This document shows, piece after piece, positions 29,622 to 38,332 of a stretch of 64,000 bases of DNA. This DNA comes from CAWGMT01 sp963823675 (GTDB taxonomy: Bacteria > Planctomycetota > Planctomycetia > Isosphaerales > Isosphaeraceae). Made by a program: the position numbers and the translations under genes. The stretch is from NCBI GenBank assembly GCA_963823675.1, contig CAWGMT010000012.1, forward strand, positions 682,001-746,000, in the 5' to 3' direction. The notes beneath the pieces are model-generated. The model ran no database searches. It was not told the DNA's origin and saw nothing but the letters and a program-made list of their open reading frames with translations. How positions within the stretch are numbered: the stretch's first letter is position 1; each line of letters opens with the position of its first letter.

Positions 29622-31438
29622 TCATACCTCCAGCCCAATCGCCCGCATCAGCGCCAGTGCATTGCTGTGCTGCACGACCCCCGGCCGCATCCTGTAGTCA
29701 AAGCGCATCGTGCCGTTCTCGAAATGGTCCTCGAAATGGACGTTGACCGCGCGCGGCGTCAGGTTGTCGGCGATCTGCGCAAGCGCCAGGTCGTGCGTCG
29801 TGATCAGCCCGATGGCGCCCCGTTCGATCAGCCCGCGCAAGACTGACTCGGCCCCGACAGAGCGATCGTGAGAGTTGGTGCCGTGAAACAGTTCGTCAAA
29901 CAGGAACAAGAGCGGCAGCGGCCCTTGGGAGCGGTCGACGAGCTGGCGCACCCGGGTGATCTCGGCGTAGAACCGCGAGCGGCCGGCCTGGAGCGAGTCC
30001 TGGATCCGCAGCGTGGCGCCCACGGCCAGGGGCACAAGCCGCAGGCTCCGGGCACGCACCGGCGCGCCCGCCAGCGCCAGCACCGCGTTCACGCCCACCG
30101 ACCGCAAGAGCGTGCTCTTGCCCGACATGTTTGAACCGCTCACGATGTAGACTTGCGCCCCATTGCCCAGCGAAACATCGTTGCGGACGCAGTCTTTCCC
30201 GAAATGAGCGGATGCCCCAATTCCTCGGCTTCAAAGCGAGCCGGCCCCTCCGTGACGACCGCAAACGGATCGCCCGGGTTCTCGGCGGCGTACGATGCCA
30301 GAGCGCAGAGGGCCTCAAACTCGCCGACGGCGGCCAGCCATTGCGCAATCGCATGACCCGAGCCCGCCCGCCATGCGTCGATGCGTAGCGCGATCTGGAT
30401 CGTCCAGAGCCAGATCACCGCCAGCGGCAGGAAGAGCTGGTTTCGCCGGCAGTCGAGCAACTGCAAGAGCCGCACCAGCCGGCCGATCTGGACCGAGGCA
30501 GGCAATCCGTCGGTTCGAAGCTTCGTTTCCAGGCGGTCGAGGAGCGGCGACTCGAAGGGCTCGCGTTCGAGGCGGCGAAGCATTTCCCCCAGCAGCACCA
30601 GGTCGTGCGTCCGCTGATCGACCGCCGACAACACGGTCTTGACCCGGCGTGCGAGCAGCCGCGCGAAGAGTCCGTCCATCATGAGCACCACCAGGATCGG
30701 AATGAGGCCGGTGTCAAGAAAGAGCCAGCCGAGGATCGCACCCGTGCCCAGAACGCCGAGCACGGTCGCGACGATCGGCACACCAAGTCCCCTGAACACG
30801 CGCTCGGCGTTGCCCCACGCCTTGAGCGCGGCTGGATCGATACCAGTCCGGATCTCCTGGCCCAGCAACTCGAGATCCTCGCGCAGATCGAGCCGAGGGC
30901 GCAATTCCGTGATGGCCGCTTGCCGCTCCAAGATCAAGCCGCAAGGCGCCGGCTCAAGAAGCCAGGCCGCGAGGGTCTCCTCGCCGGCTCGCGTCCGAGC
31001 CGTGCACAATCTTTCGAATAGCGACCCTCGGCCAAACAGGTCGAGGTCCGCCGCGTACGGATGATCGTGATCGAGAAACTCCTCGCCGGTCACTCCGGTT
31101 CCGGCCCACCGCTCGTCGAGTCGAGCCAGTCCCTTGGTATAAAAGTCGACCGCCCGGCGCATCCGATCGGCCATCCTGCGAATCGGCTCGTGCGTCAGTA
31201 TCAGAATGACGAAAACACCGACAGCGAGGCCCAACCACCCATAGCCGATCTGCCAGCCTCGAAAGATCAGAATGGCCAGCACGGTGGCGATCGCAGCCGC
31301 AAGCAGGCGCAGGTCGGCCACTCGCCGGTCGAGCCTTGTCCACTTCTCGTGGGAGCGTCGTCGCTCTCCTAGCCGCTCATCGTATGTCTCGCGTAAATCT
31401 CGCGGTGAGGCACCCACTTCCACGCCGGTTTCCGACAT
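29622..31438 (-). CDS. Membrane-anchored MutS-like ATPase, frame-broken
   Basis: Start ATG 31438 (SETGVEVGASPRD). Two hydrophobic hairpins occur near the N-terminus (LLAAAIATVLAILIF, LGLAVGVFVILIL) and further membrane segments in the middle. A MutS core-like region carries FGRGSLFERLCTARTRAGEE and LLEPAPCGLILERQAAI. After a one-base frame change near 30190, the ATPase domain has Walker A SGSNMSGKST, LLFLFDELFHGTNS (Walker B) and LITTHDLALA. The mismatch-recognition and connector domains of true MutS are absent. Related membrane MutS-like proteins are known in Bacteroidetes and planctomycetes but have no assigned role. Confidence 0.85.
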
Positions 31439-31630
31439 AACCAAAAGCCAATCTCCAGCGAATGACGAAAGCATCTACGCTATTCCAGCCGGAAGAATTG
31501 CTCAAGATGGCAGTATCCGCCGGGGACCTCGTTCTGACCAGTTGTCGCCAAGACCCCCATCAAGCTAGAATCTTGAGAATTCCTGACGCACGACTTTCGC
31601 CCAGATCCGGAATCGAGCCCCGAGGCATTC

Positions 31631-32734
31631 GTGTCATCGACGTCCTCGCTGTTGAAAACGCCCCTTCACGACTGGCATCAAGCTCACGGCGGCCGCCTGG
31701 TCGAATTCGGTGGATGGTCGATGCCGGTCCAGTACACGACGATCGTCGAAGAGCACCGGGCCGTCCGCGAGCGCGCGGGCCTTTTCGACATCAGCCACAT
31801 GGGCCGCTTGACGTTCGACGGTCCGGGCGTGCTCGACTGGCTGGAACGCGTGACCACCAACCGGGTCTCCCGGCTGGCCGACCTTCAGATTCAGTATAGC
31901 CTGGTACCCAACGAGCACGGGGGCGTGATCGACGATATCCTCGTCTATCGCCAGCCCTTCGCCTATATCGTCGTCTGCAACGCCTCGAATCGCGACGCCG
32001 TGAAAGCCCAGTTAGAGCGATACCGCCAAGGCGCCGTTGGCAACTTCGCCGACCGAACCATTGACACGGCCATGATCGCCATCCAGGGCCCGCGCGCCCT
32101 CGAAATCCTCCAACCTCTCTTCGACCAGCCGCTGGGGCCGGTCAAGTATTACTATTTCACGATGGGCCGGCTGCTCGAGCGCGTGACCGCGGTCGTTAGC
32201 CGGACGGGATATACCGGAGAGGACGGATTCGAGGTGATCTGCGGGGCACAATCGGCGAATCTTGTTTGGGAAGCGCTCCTGGACCAGGGCAAGTCGCACG
32301 GCATTGTCCCTTGCGGCCTGGGTGCGCGCGACACCCTGCGCCTCGAAGCCGCGATGCCGCTTTACGGGCACGAGCTCACCGAGACCATCAACCCGTATGC
32401 GGCTGGGCTGGGCTGGGCGGTGAAACTCGACAAGGGCGATTTCGTGGGGCGGGACGCTCTCTTGTCGTTGAAGCCGAGCCCCGGCCAGGCTCGCATCGGC
32501 CTCGTCCTGGACGGCAAGCGGATCGCGCGCCAGGGCGCCGCCGTCCTTGACGGCGACAAACCCGTCGGCCTAGTGACCTCCGGCACGTTTGCGCCGACGT
32601 TGCAGTTGAGCGTGGCGATGGCACTTGTCGAGCCATCGGCCGCAAAGCTCGACAACAAGCTTGACATCGACGTCCGCGGCCACCGCGAGCCGGCGCGCGT
32701 CGTCAAGCTCCCGTTCTATCACCGGCAACCCTAG
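31631..32734 (+). CDS. gcvT: Glycine cleavage system T protein (aminomethyltransferase)
   Basis: A 367-residue T protein that transfers the aminomethyl carbon to tetrahydrofolate and releases ammonia. Family blocks: HDWHQAHGGRLVEFGGWSMP, EHRAVRERAGLFDISHMG, RTGYTGEDGFEV, GLGARDTLRLEAAMPLYGHE and GLVTSGTFAPTL. The catalytic Asp lies in the FDISHMG region. The frame offers GTG 31631 as start, preceded by a GAGG-like site; no ATG fits. First gene of the gcvT-gcvH-gcvPA-gcvPB operon. Confidence 0.96.
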   Translation: MSSTSSLLKTPLHDWHQAHGGRLVEFGGWSMPVQYTTIVEEHRAVRERAGLFDISHMGRLTFDGPGVLDWLERVTTNRVSRLADLQIQYSLVPNEHGGVIDDILVYRQPFAYIVVCNASNRDAVKAQLERYRQGAVGNFADRTIDTAMIAIQGPRALEILQPLFDQPLGPVKYYYFTMGRLLERVTAVVSRTGYTGEDGFEVICGAQSANLVWEALLDQGKSHGIVPCGLGARDTLRLEAAMPLYGHELTETINPYAAGLGWAVKLDKGDFVGRDALLSLKPSPGQARIGLVLDGKRIARQGAAVLDGDKPVGLVTSGTFAPTLQLSVAMALVEPSAAKLDNKLDIDVRGHREPARVVKLPFYHRQP

Positions 32735-32776
32735 ACGGCCGGGATCGATTAGCTGGAATCTTCAAGGACTCTCTTT

Positions 32777-33163
32777 ATGGATCTCAAGACACTTCGTTTC
32801 ACGACGACTCACGAGTGGGTTTACCTGCAAGGCGGCGAGGCCACCATCGGGATTTCCAAGTTTGCCGTGGATCAACTGACCGACCTGATCATGATCGAGT
32901 TGCCGGAAGTCGGCACCCGCGTGATCGCCGGCAAGACCTTCGGCGAGATCGAGAGCGTCAAGGCGGTCAGCGACCTCTACGCCCCGATCAGCGGCGTGGT
33001 GACCGCAGTGAACGAGGAGGTCGCCGCCAACGTCCAGCTCCTGGCCGAAGACCCTTACGACAAGGGCTGGCTGATCAAGATCAAGGCCAGCCAGCCATCC
33101 GAGATGTCCGGACTGATGGACCTCGACACCTACGAAGAGCGCGTGGCCGACGAAGAGCATTGA
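32777..33163 (+). CDS. gcvH: Glycine cleavage system H protein
   Basis: A 128-residue lipoyl carrier shuttling the aminomethyl group between P, T and L proteins. The lipoylation motif GEIESVKAVSDLYAPISG carries the modified Lys. The N-terminus (RFTTTHEWVYLQGGEATIGI) and GWLIKIK block are standard. It starts 42 bases after gcvT. Confidence 0.97.
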   Translation: MDLKTLRFTTTHEWVYLQGGEATIGISKFAVDQLTDLIMIELPEVGTRVIAGKTFGEIESVKAVSDLYAPISGVVTAVNEEVAANVQLLAEDPYDKGWLIKIKASQPSEMSGLMDLDTYEERVADEEH

Positions 33164-33247
33164 GCCCGGCGAAGCAATCGGACACTTTTCGCACGCACGC
33201 TCGCCGCGCAACCTCACATTCTAAAGAGGAATCGGAACCGACGACTC

Positions 33248-34591
33248 ATGGCATACATCGCGAACACGCCCGACGACGTGCGCATCATGTTGGGCGCGAT
33301 CGGGCTCGCCAGGGTGGAACAGCTCTTTGACGCGATCCCCGGCGATCTTTTGCTCAAACGGCCGCTGGCGGTCCCCCCTGCCCTGTCCGAGCTCGAGCTG
33401 ACCCAATCCATAACCGCCGAGCTGGCGAGAAACCAAGGGGGCGATCAGAAAGTCTGCTTCCTGGGCGGAGGAAGCTACGACCATTTCGTCCCCGCCGTCG
33501 TCGATCAGCTCGCCGGCCGCGGCGAGTTCTACACAGCCTACACCCCGTACCAGGCCGAGGCCAGCCAGGGAACGCTGCAAGCGACATTCGAGTACCAGAC
33601 CCTGATGACCCAGTTGACCGGACTGGACGTCTCCAACGCCAGCCTCTACGACGGCGGCTCAGCGGCAGCCGAGGCCATGCTGATGGCCATGACCATCACG
33701 CGGCGCTTCGGCGAGGTCGTGGTCGCCGGGTCGGTCCATCCCGAATTCCGCCAGATCCTGGCGACGTTCCTGGCCCATCTCGAGCCCAGGCTCGTGACAG
33801 TTCCCACCGCGCTCGGAGCCGTCTCGCCCCAGGCGATTGCCGCCGCCGTCACCGACCAGACCTCCGCGGTGATCTTCCAGTACCCCAATTTCCTGGGCCA
33901 GCTCGAGGACGTTGCCGGAATCGTCGCAGCCGCCCACGCCCGGGGAGCCATCGCCATCGCGGTCGTCGATCCGATCAGCCTGGGGCTGCTCAATCGCCCG
34001 GTCGACTACGGCGCCGACATCGTCGTGGCCGAAGGGCAATCGCTGGGCAACCATCTTTCATTTGGCGGCCCGTATCTGGGCATCATGGTCTGCCGCGAGG
34101 AATACGTCCGCAAGATGCCCGGCCGGATCGCCGGCGAGACCACCGACCGCAACGGCCGGCGATGCTGGGTGCTCACGCTCCAGACCCGCGAGCAGCACAT
34201 CCGCCGCGAGAAGGCGACTTCCAATATCTGCACCAACCAGGGCTTGCTCGCGCTCCGTGCCAGCATTTACCTCGCGGTGATGGGCCCGATGGGCCTGCGC
34301 CAGGCCGCCGAGCTTTCGACGCGCAAGGCCCATTACGCCGCCGAACGCCTCGCCACCGTGCCCGGCGTGTCGCTGGCCTTTCCTGGCCCCTTCTTCAAGG
34401 AGTTCGTCGTTCGCGTGGAAAAAGACCCGAAACAGGTCCTCGCCGCGGTTGGCCGGCTCGGCTACCACGGCGGAATCGCCCTCGGGCACTGGTATCCCGA
34501 GCTCGCCGATTGCATCCTGATCGCCGTGACCGAGAAACGCACCAGAGCCGAGATCGACGGATTGGCGGATGCTTATTATGTACAAGCTTGA
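33248..34591 (+). CDS. gcvPA: Glycine dehydrogenase (decarboxylating) subunit 1
   Basis: A 447-residue alpha subunit of the two-subunit P protein. With GcvPB it decarboxylates glycine and loads the aminomethyl group onto H protein. Blocks seen: YIANTPDDVRIMLGAIGL, FLGGGSYDHFVPAVVDQL, AYTPYQAEASQGTLQATFEYQ, LPFGHDD-like LSFGGPYLGIMV and TSNICTNQGLLALRA. It ends inside the first codons of gcvPB, so translation is coupled. Confidence 0.96.
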   Translation: MAYIANTPDDVRIMLGAIGLARVEQLFDAIPGDLLLKRPLAVPPALSELELTQSITAELARNQGGDQKVCFLGGGSYDHFVPAVVDQLAGRGEFYTAYTPYQAEASQGTLQATFEYQTLMTQLTGLDVSNASLYDGGSAAAEAMLMAMTITRRFGEVVVAGSVHPEFRQILATFLAHLEPRLVTVPTALGAVSPQAIAAAVTDQTSAVIFQYPNFLGQLEDVAGIVAAAHARGAIAIAVVDPISLGLLNRPVDYGADIVVAEGQSLGNHLSFGGPYLGIMVCREEYVRKMPGRIAGETTDRNGRRCWVLTLQTREQHIRREKATSNICTNQGLLALRASIYLAVMGPMGLRQAAELSTRKAHYAAERLATVPGVSLAFPGPFFKEFVVRVEKDPKQVLAAVGRLGYHGGIALGHWYPELADCILIAVTEKRTRAEIDGLADAYYVQA

Positions 34592-36035
34592 TCAGCCCCC
34601 GCTCCTGTTCGAGTCGAGCCGCCCCGGACGCAACACGGCCATATTGCCTCCCTCGGACGTGCCGGACCAGCCGCTTGACGCGCTCTTGCCCGACGCTCAC
34701 CGGGCGCAAGAGCCCCCGCCGCTGCCGGAGCTCGGCGAGCTCGACGTGGTCCGGCACTATACCAATCTGTCGGCCCTCAACATGTCGATCGACTCCAACT
34801 TCTATCCGCTTGGCTCCTGTACGATGAAGTACAACCCCAAGCGAAATGAGCGCCTCGCCGCCCTGCCTGGACTGGCCGCCCAGCACCCCTATCAAGACGA
34901 GAGCACGCTCCAAGGCCTGTTCGGTATCCTTTACGACCTCCAGAATACCCTGGCTGAGATTGCCGGCCTGGATGCGGTGAGCCTCCAGCCGGCCGCCGGC
35001 GCTCACGGCGAGCTCACAGCGCTCCTGGTTGCGGCGGCCTATTTCCGCGATCGGGGCGAAAAACGCACCCAGGTCCTGATTCCCGATAGCGCCCACGGCA
35101 CCAACCCGGCCTCGGCACATCTGGCCGGCTTCGAGGCGGTCACCATCAAGAGCGATTCGCGCGGGCTGGTCGATCTGGGCGACTTCAAGGCCAAGCTCGG
35201 CGCCGAGACCGCCGTATTTATGATCACTAATCCCAATACGGCCGGCCTCTTCGATCCCCAGATCGGCGAGATCGCCCGGATGCTCCACGAACGCGGGGCG
35301 CAGCTCTATCTCGACGGTGCCAACATGAACGCGATTCTCGGCATCACCCGGCCCGGCGACATGGGGGTCGACCTCATGCACTACAACCCGCACAAGACCT
35401 TCTCCGGTCCGCATGGCGGCGGCGGTCCGGGCGCGGGGCCGATCGCCGTGCGCGAGCACCTCGCGCCGTTCTTGCCGGTGCCGCTTCTGGCCCGCGACCG
35501 CGACGGGACATACCGCCTCGATCACGACCGCCCGCGATCGATCGGCCGGGTCCGCTCCTTCTTCGGCAATACCGGCGTGCTCTTTCGAGCCTATTGTTAC
35601 ATCCGCAGCCAGGGACCAGAGGGCTTGAAGCGGATCGCCGAGCACGCCGTTCTGAACGCCAACTACCTCATGGCCCTGGTCAAGGATGTCTACCCGGTGC
35701 CCTATGGCGGCCGTTGCATGCACGAGTTTGTGGCGTCGGCGCGGGCGCTGGCGAAGGAGCGCGGGATCCACGCAATGGACATCGCCAAGCGCCTCATCGA
35801 TTTTAACTTCCACGCTCCAACGGTCTACTTCCCGCTCATCGTGCCCGAGGCCCTGATGGTCGAGCCGACCGAGACCGAGAGCCGCGAGACCCTGGAGGCG
35901 TTTGCCAGGGTCTTGCGCCAGATCGCCGCCGAGGACCCCGAGCTGTTACACACCGCCCCACATTCCACACCCATCAGCCGGCCGGACGAGGTCAAGGCGG
36001 CGCGGACGCCGGTCCTCCGGTGGAAGCCTAGCTGA
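34578..36035 (+). CDS. gcvPB: Glycine dehydrogenase (decarboxylating) subunit 2
   Basis: A beta subunit of about 485 residues. The PLP-binding lysine is in NPHKTFSGPHGGGGPGAG. MSIDSNFYPLGSCTMKYNPK, AHGTNPASAHLAGF and IDFNFHAPTVYFPLIVPE are typical. ATG 34578 (YKLDQPPLLFE) fits family starts; an in-frame ATG at 34569 is an alternative, and both overlap the end of gcvPA. The last 70 codons (about 35826-36035) are repeated in degraded form at 36864-37075, on the far side of hicAB. The lpd (L protein) gene is not in the window. Confidence 0.96.
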   Translation: MYKLDQPPLLFESSRPGRNTAILPPSDVPDQPLDALLPDAHRAQEPPPLPELGELDVVRHYTNLSALNMSIDSNFYPLGSCTMKYNPKRNERLAALPGLAAQHPYQDESTLQGLFGILYDLQNTLAEIAGLDAVSLQPAAGAHGELTALLVAAAYFRDRGEKRTQVLIPDSAHGTNPASAHLAGFEAVTIKSDSRGLVDLGDFKAKLGAETAVFMITNPNTAGLFDPQIGEIARMLHERGAQLYLDGANMNAILGITRPGDMGVDLMHYNPHKTFSGPHGGGGPGAGPIAVREHLAPFLPVPLLARDRDGTYRLDHDRPRSIGRVRSFFGNTGVLFRAYCYIRSQGPEGLKRIAEHAVLNANYLMALVKDVYPVPYGGRCMHEFVASARALAKERGIHAMDIAKRLIDFNFHAPTVYFPLIVPEALMVEPTETESRETLEAFARVLRQIAAEDPELLHTAPHSTPISRPDEVKAARTPVLRWKPS

Positions 36036-36079
36036 GGGGCTTGCGCCCGTTCCCTCTACGTGGCCTTGCTTGCTTTATG

Positions 36080-36095
36080 ATAACACCTTGGTTAT
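36080..36095. promoter_or_regulatory. Candidate hicAB operator palindrome
   Basis: ATAAC-N6-GTTAT, ending 16 bases before the hicA start codon within the most AT-rich stretch of this neighbourhood (CTTTATGATAACACC ...). HicB antitoxins with a C-terminal helix-turn-helix repress their own promoter through such inverted repeats. The half-site is the same pentamer seen in the mazEF palindrome (TATAAC/GTTATA); this may only reflect -10-like sequence. Confidence 0.45.
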
Positions 36096-36111
36096 ACACA
36101 AGGCGTGCGGA

Positions 36112-36309
36112 ATGACCGCGCGGGAACTCAAGAAGTGGCTCGCGCGGCGCGGATGCATATTCGAGGGCAAGCGGAGCGGTTCTGGCCACCTGATCGTCAT
36201 CAACCCCGCGAACGGCAGGCGCTCCGAGCTGCCGATGCACTCGCGCAGGGAACTCGGGAACGGGCTCGTCCGGACGATCAAGAGGCAACTTGGCCTGGAG
36301 GAGGAGTAG
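36112..36309 (+). CDS. hicA: HicA-type mRNA interferase toxin
   Basis: A 65-residue double-stranded-RNA-binding-fold toxin. TARELKKWLARRGCIFEG, the catalytic-His motif SGSGHLIVINP and a C-terminal LGNGLVRTIKRQLGLEEE match HicA. ATG 36112 gives the usual length; the frame is open further upstream, but that overlaps gcvPB. hicB starts on the very next base after the TAG. Toxin-first order is typical for hicAB. Confidence 0.92.
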   Translation: MTARELKKWLARRGCIFEGKRSGSGHLIVINPANGRRSELPMHSRRELGNGLVRTIKRQLGLEEE

Positions 36310-36741
36310 ATGGTTATGCTGCGGTACCCGGCGTCGCTCGTGAAGGACGACAACGGCACTCGGCTCGTGACTTTTCCGGACTTCGCGGACGCCGTGACCT
36401 TCGGCGAAACGAAAGAAGATGCGTTGGCTCACGCGGTGGACGCGCTGCAGACGGTGATCATCTTTCGCATGAAGCACAAGCTCGACATCCCTAAGCCGAG
36501 TGCTGCGCGCGGAAGACATCTGGTGAGCATCCCGCCGCTTACCGCCGCAAAGGCACTGCTGTACCAGGAGCTGCGAGAGCAGAACATCTCCATCCGGCAG
36601 CTTGCCCGGCGGCTCAACTGCGAGTACCCGGTGGCGCACCGGCTCGTCAACGCGTCCCGCACGACGCAGGTCAACGAGATCGCCCGCGCGCTCCAGGCCT
36701 TGGGCAAACGCGTCGTCGTTGGAATCGAGAATGCCTCCTGA
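36310..36741 (+). CDS. hicB: HicB-type antitoxin with C-terminal HTH
   Basis: A 143-residue antitoxin. The N-terminal partial RNase H-like fold carries LRYPASLVKDDNGTRLVTFP, FPDFADAVTFGETKEDALAH and ALQTVI. The C-terminal Xre-like helix-turn-helix (ISIRQLARRLNCEYPVAHRLVN) makes it able to repress its own promoter. It directly abuts hicA. Confidence 0.92.
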   Translation: MVMLRYPASLVKDDNGTRLVTFPDFADAVTFGETKEDALAHAVDALQTVIIFRMKHKLDIPKPSAARGRHLVSIPPLTAAKALLYQELREQNISIRQLARRLNCEYPVAHRLVNASRTTQVNEIARALQALGKRVVVGIENAS

Positions 36742-36863
36742 AGCTCGACTCGCGGGGCCGGACTGCCCGAGCTGCTGACTGTGGCGCCGACGCGCTTGAG
36801 GGCGTCGAGTGAGAGAGGTCGGAGGCCAAAACCACCGCGTTGCGGAGCCCGCCCACCGACGAC

Positions 36864-37075
36864 CTACCTGCGGCTCATCGTGCCCGAGGCACCTATGGTC
36901 GAGGCGACAAGAGACCGAGAGCCGCAGTACCCTGGAGGCGTTTGCCAACGCATTGCTCCTGATCGCCGCCGAGGGCCCCGAGCTTTTGCGCAGCGCCACG
37001 CATTCAACAACCCTCAGCCGGCCCGAAGAGGTCAAGGCAGCGCGAAGGCCAGTGCTGCGATCGAAGCCGGTTTAG
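36864..37075 (+). pseudogene. Degraded duplicate of the gcvPB 3' end
   Basis: This stretch aligns with the last 210 bases of gcvPB (35826-36035) at roughly 80 percent identity by eye. It begins CTCATCGTGCCCGAGG in both. It encodes ETESRSTLEAFANALLLIAA, SRPEEVKAARRPVLRSKPV in one frame and LRLIVPEAPMVE in another, so it carries an indel near 36905. It ends with its own stop at the equivalent position. There is no start codon or rest of the gene. hicAB lies exactly between the two copies. Confidence 0.75.
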
Positions 37076-37093
37076 AGGTGCGCTTACGCGGCG

Positions 37094-37827
37094 TCAGTCC
37101 CCGCGACCGGTGGCAAGTGTGTCGCGCGCCGTCGCGCGCAAGATAAAGCCCGACACGCCTGCGGCAACGGTGCCCGCGAATAGGCCCCAGCCAATCCGTG
37201 TAGGCCAGTCGGGCCGTCCCGGCAAGAGCGCCAGCCCGGCCCACTCGGGGGCGCCCCACAATTTCTCCTTGTCGAAAACTCTGGGCGGAAGGTTCGGATC
37301 GAGTAGCTGGACGAGCTTGCCCGAATGCCCCCCGGGCGTAGTACAGCGTAATGTCCGTGCCGGCCATATTTCAGAAACACGATCATCGGCCGGTCAACCG
37401 CGTCCTCGCTCCTCCTTAAGAGGACACCCGTGAGCTTCAGACCGCGGGTCGAGGCGACCTGTTGGAGTTCGCGCATCGAGCTGCCCTGGTCCGACAAAGA
37501 CCATTTCGACTCGAAGAAGGACGGTGCTACTCGGAAGCCCTCGATCTGGAGCAAGAGTGCCAGGGCTGTGGCGCCGCAATGCGGAGAAGGCTCGACCGCG
37601 GCTGACTTAGGATCCGCTTCGTCCGCTCCCGCACGGCTCGGAATCGCCAGAATTGCGACGAGGGTGGCGGAAAACCGGGTCGTCTCGCCCTCGTACGTAA
37701 AGGATACGTCGCGTATATCGGCATGCGCCGCCTTCACGATGTCGCCAAAATGTTTTGCACTAATATCGGGATCCGTTGCGATAAGGCCCAGGGCAACGCC
37801 CATCGAGATTGTGGCGAGCATGTGCAT
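37094..37827 (-). pseudogene. Chimeric, frame-broken C39-like peptidase
   Basis: The N-terminal 45 residues from ATG 37827 (GLIATDPDISAKHFGDIV, IRDVSFTYEGE) resemble the start of a different planctomycete exported protein. They run in frame into a second signal-like segment (FSATLVAILAIPSRAGA) and a C39-type papain-like domain: SPHCGATALALLLQIEGF with the Cys nucleophile, DRPMIVFLKYGRHGHYAVL with the His. Near 37340 the frame changes and the tail continues GHSGKLVQLLDPNLPP, LWGAPEWAGLALLPG and a membrane helix IGWGLFAGTVAAGVSGFIL to TGA 37094-37096. A deletion has probably joined two neighbouring genes. C39 domains cleave double-glycine leaders during export. Confidence 0.6.
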
Positions 37828-37839
37828 GGCCCGCCCCTC

Positions 37840-38301
37840 CTATTGAGTCTCAAAATCCCAGACCGGGATCGTGCCTGTGCACTGGCCCTGCGGCTGGGCA
37901 CCTTGCGGGACTGCACACGTGCCTGCACTATTGCACGTTCCAAAGTAGTAGGTAAACAAAGCACAATTGTGTGTGCCCTGCTGATTCAGGGTGCTGCCGC
38001 CGCCAAACGGGATCATGTTGTTGTAGTACTGGTCCTTGCATGACACGCAAGGCGTATTGACGGGTTGCTGCGCACACAAAAAATCGGGCACGTAACCTGG
38101 TGCGTTGACGTATTTCGAGCAGTCAGTGGGAGTGGGGTTCTGGTAATTGTTCAGATTGCACCCTCTGACCAAGCCCAAGCCGGTCTCAGGCGGCGTGATG
38201 CCGTTTCGGGCCCCTGTTTCATCGATCCCGACGAGCAGCATCGCGAAAAAAGCCAACAAGAATACAGTGGAGACTTGCCCGACGAGTTTGATGCCTGACA
38301 T
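37840..38301 (-). CDS. Small cysteine-rich exported protein
   Basis: A 153-residue protein starting at ATG 38301. The signal anchor is LVGQVSTVFLLAFFAMLLVG. The mature part has about ten Cys residues (RGCNLNNYQN, DCSKYV, FLCAQQPVNTPCVSCKDQYY, NCALFTYYFGTCNSAGTCAV, GQCTGT), suggesting a disulfide-stabilised surface protein. It follows the DUF1559 pseudopilin by 31 bases and precedes the C39-like gene on the same strand. That position is consistent with being processed or exported with them, but this is inference. Confidence 0.75.
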   Translation of the reverse strand: MSGIKLVGQVSTVFLLAFFAMLLVGIDETGARNGITPPETGLGLVRGCNLNNYQNPTPTDCSKYVNAPGYVPDFLCAQQPVNTPCVSCKDQYYNNMIPFGGGSTLNQQGTHNCALFTYYFGTCNSAGTCAVPQGAQPQGQCTGTIPVWDFETQ

Positions 38302-38332
38302 AAATAAGTTCCTCCGAAGCGTGCGAGTAAAA

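Noticed and set aside
34395..35813. 472-codon open frame on the reverse strand
   Set aside because: Antisense shadow of gcvPB.
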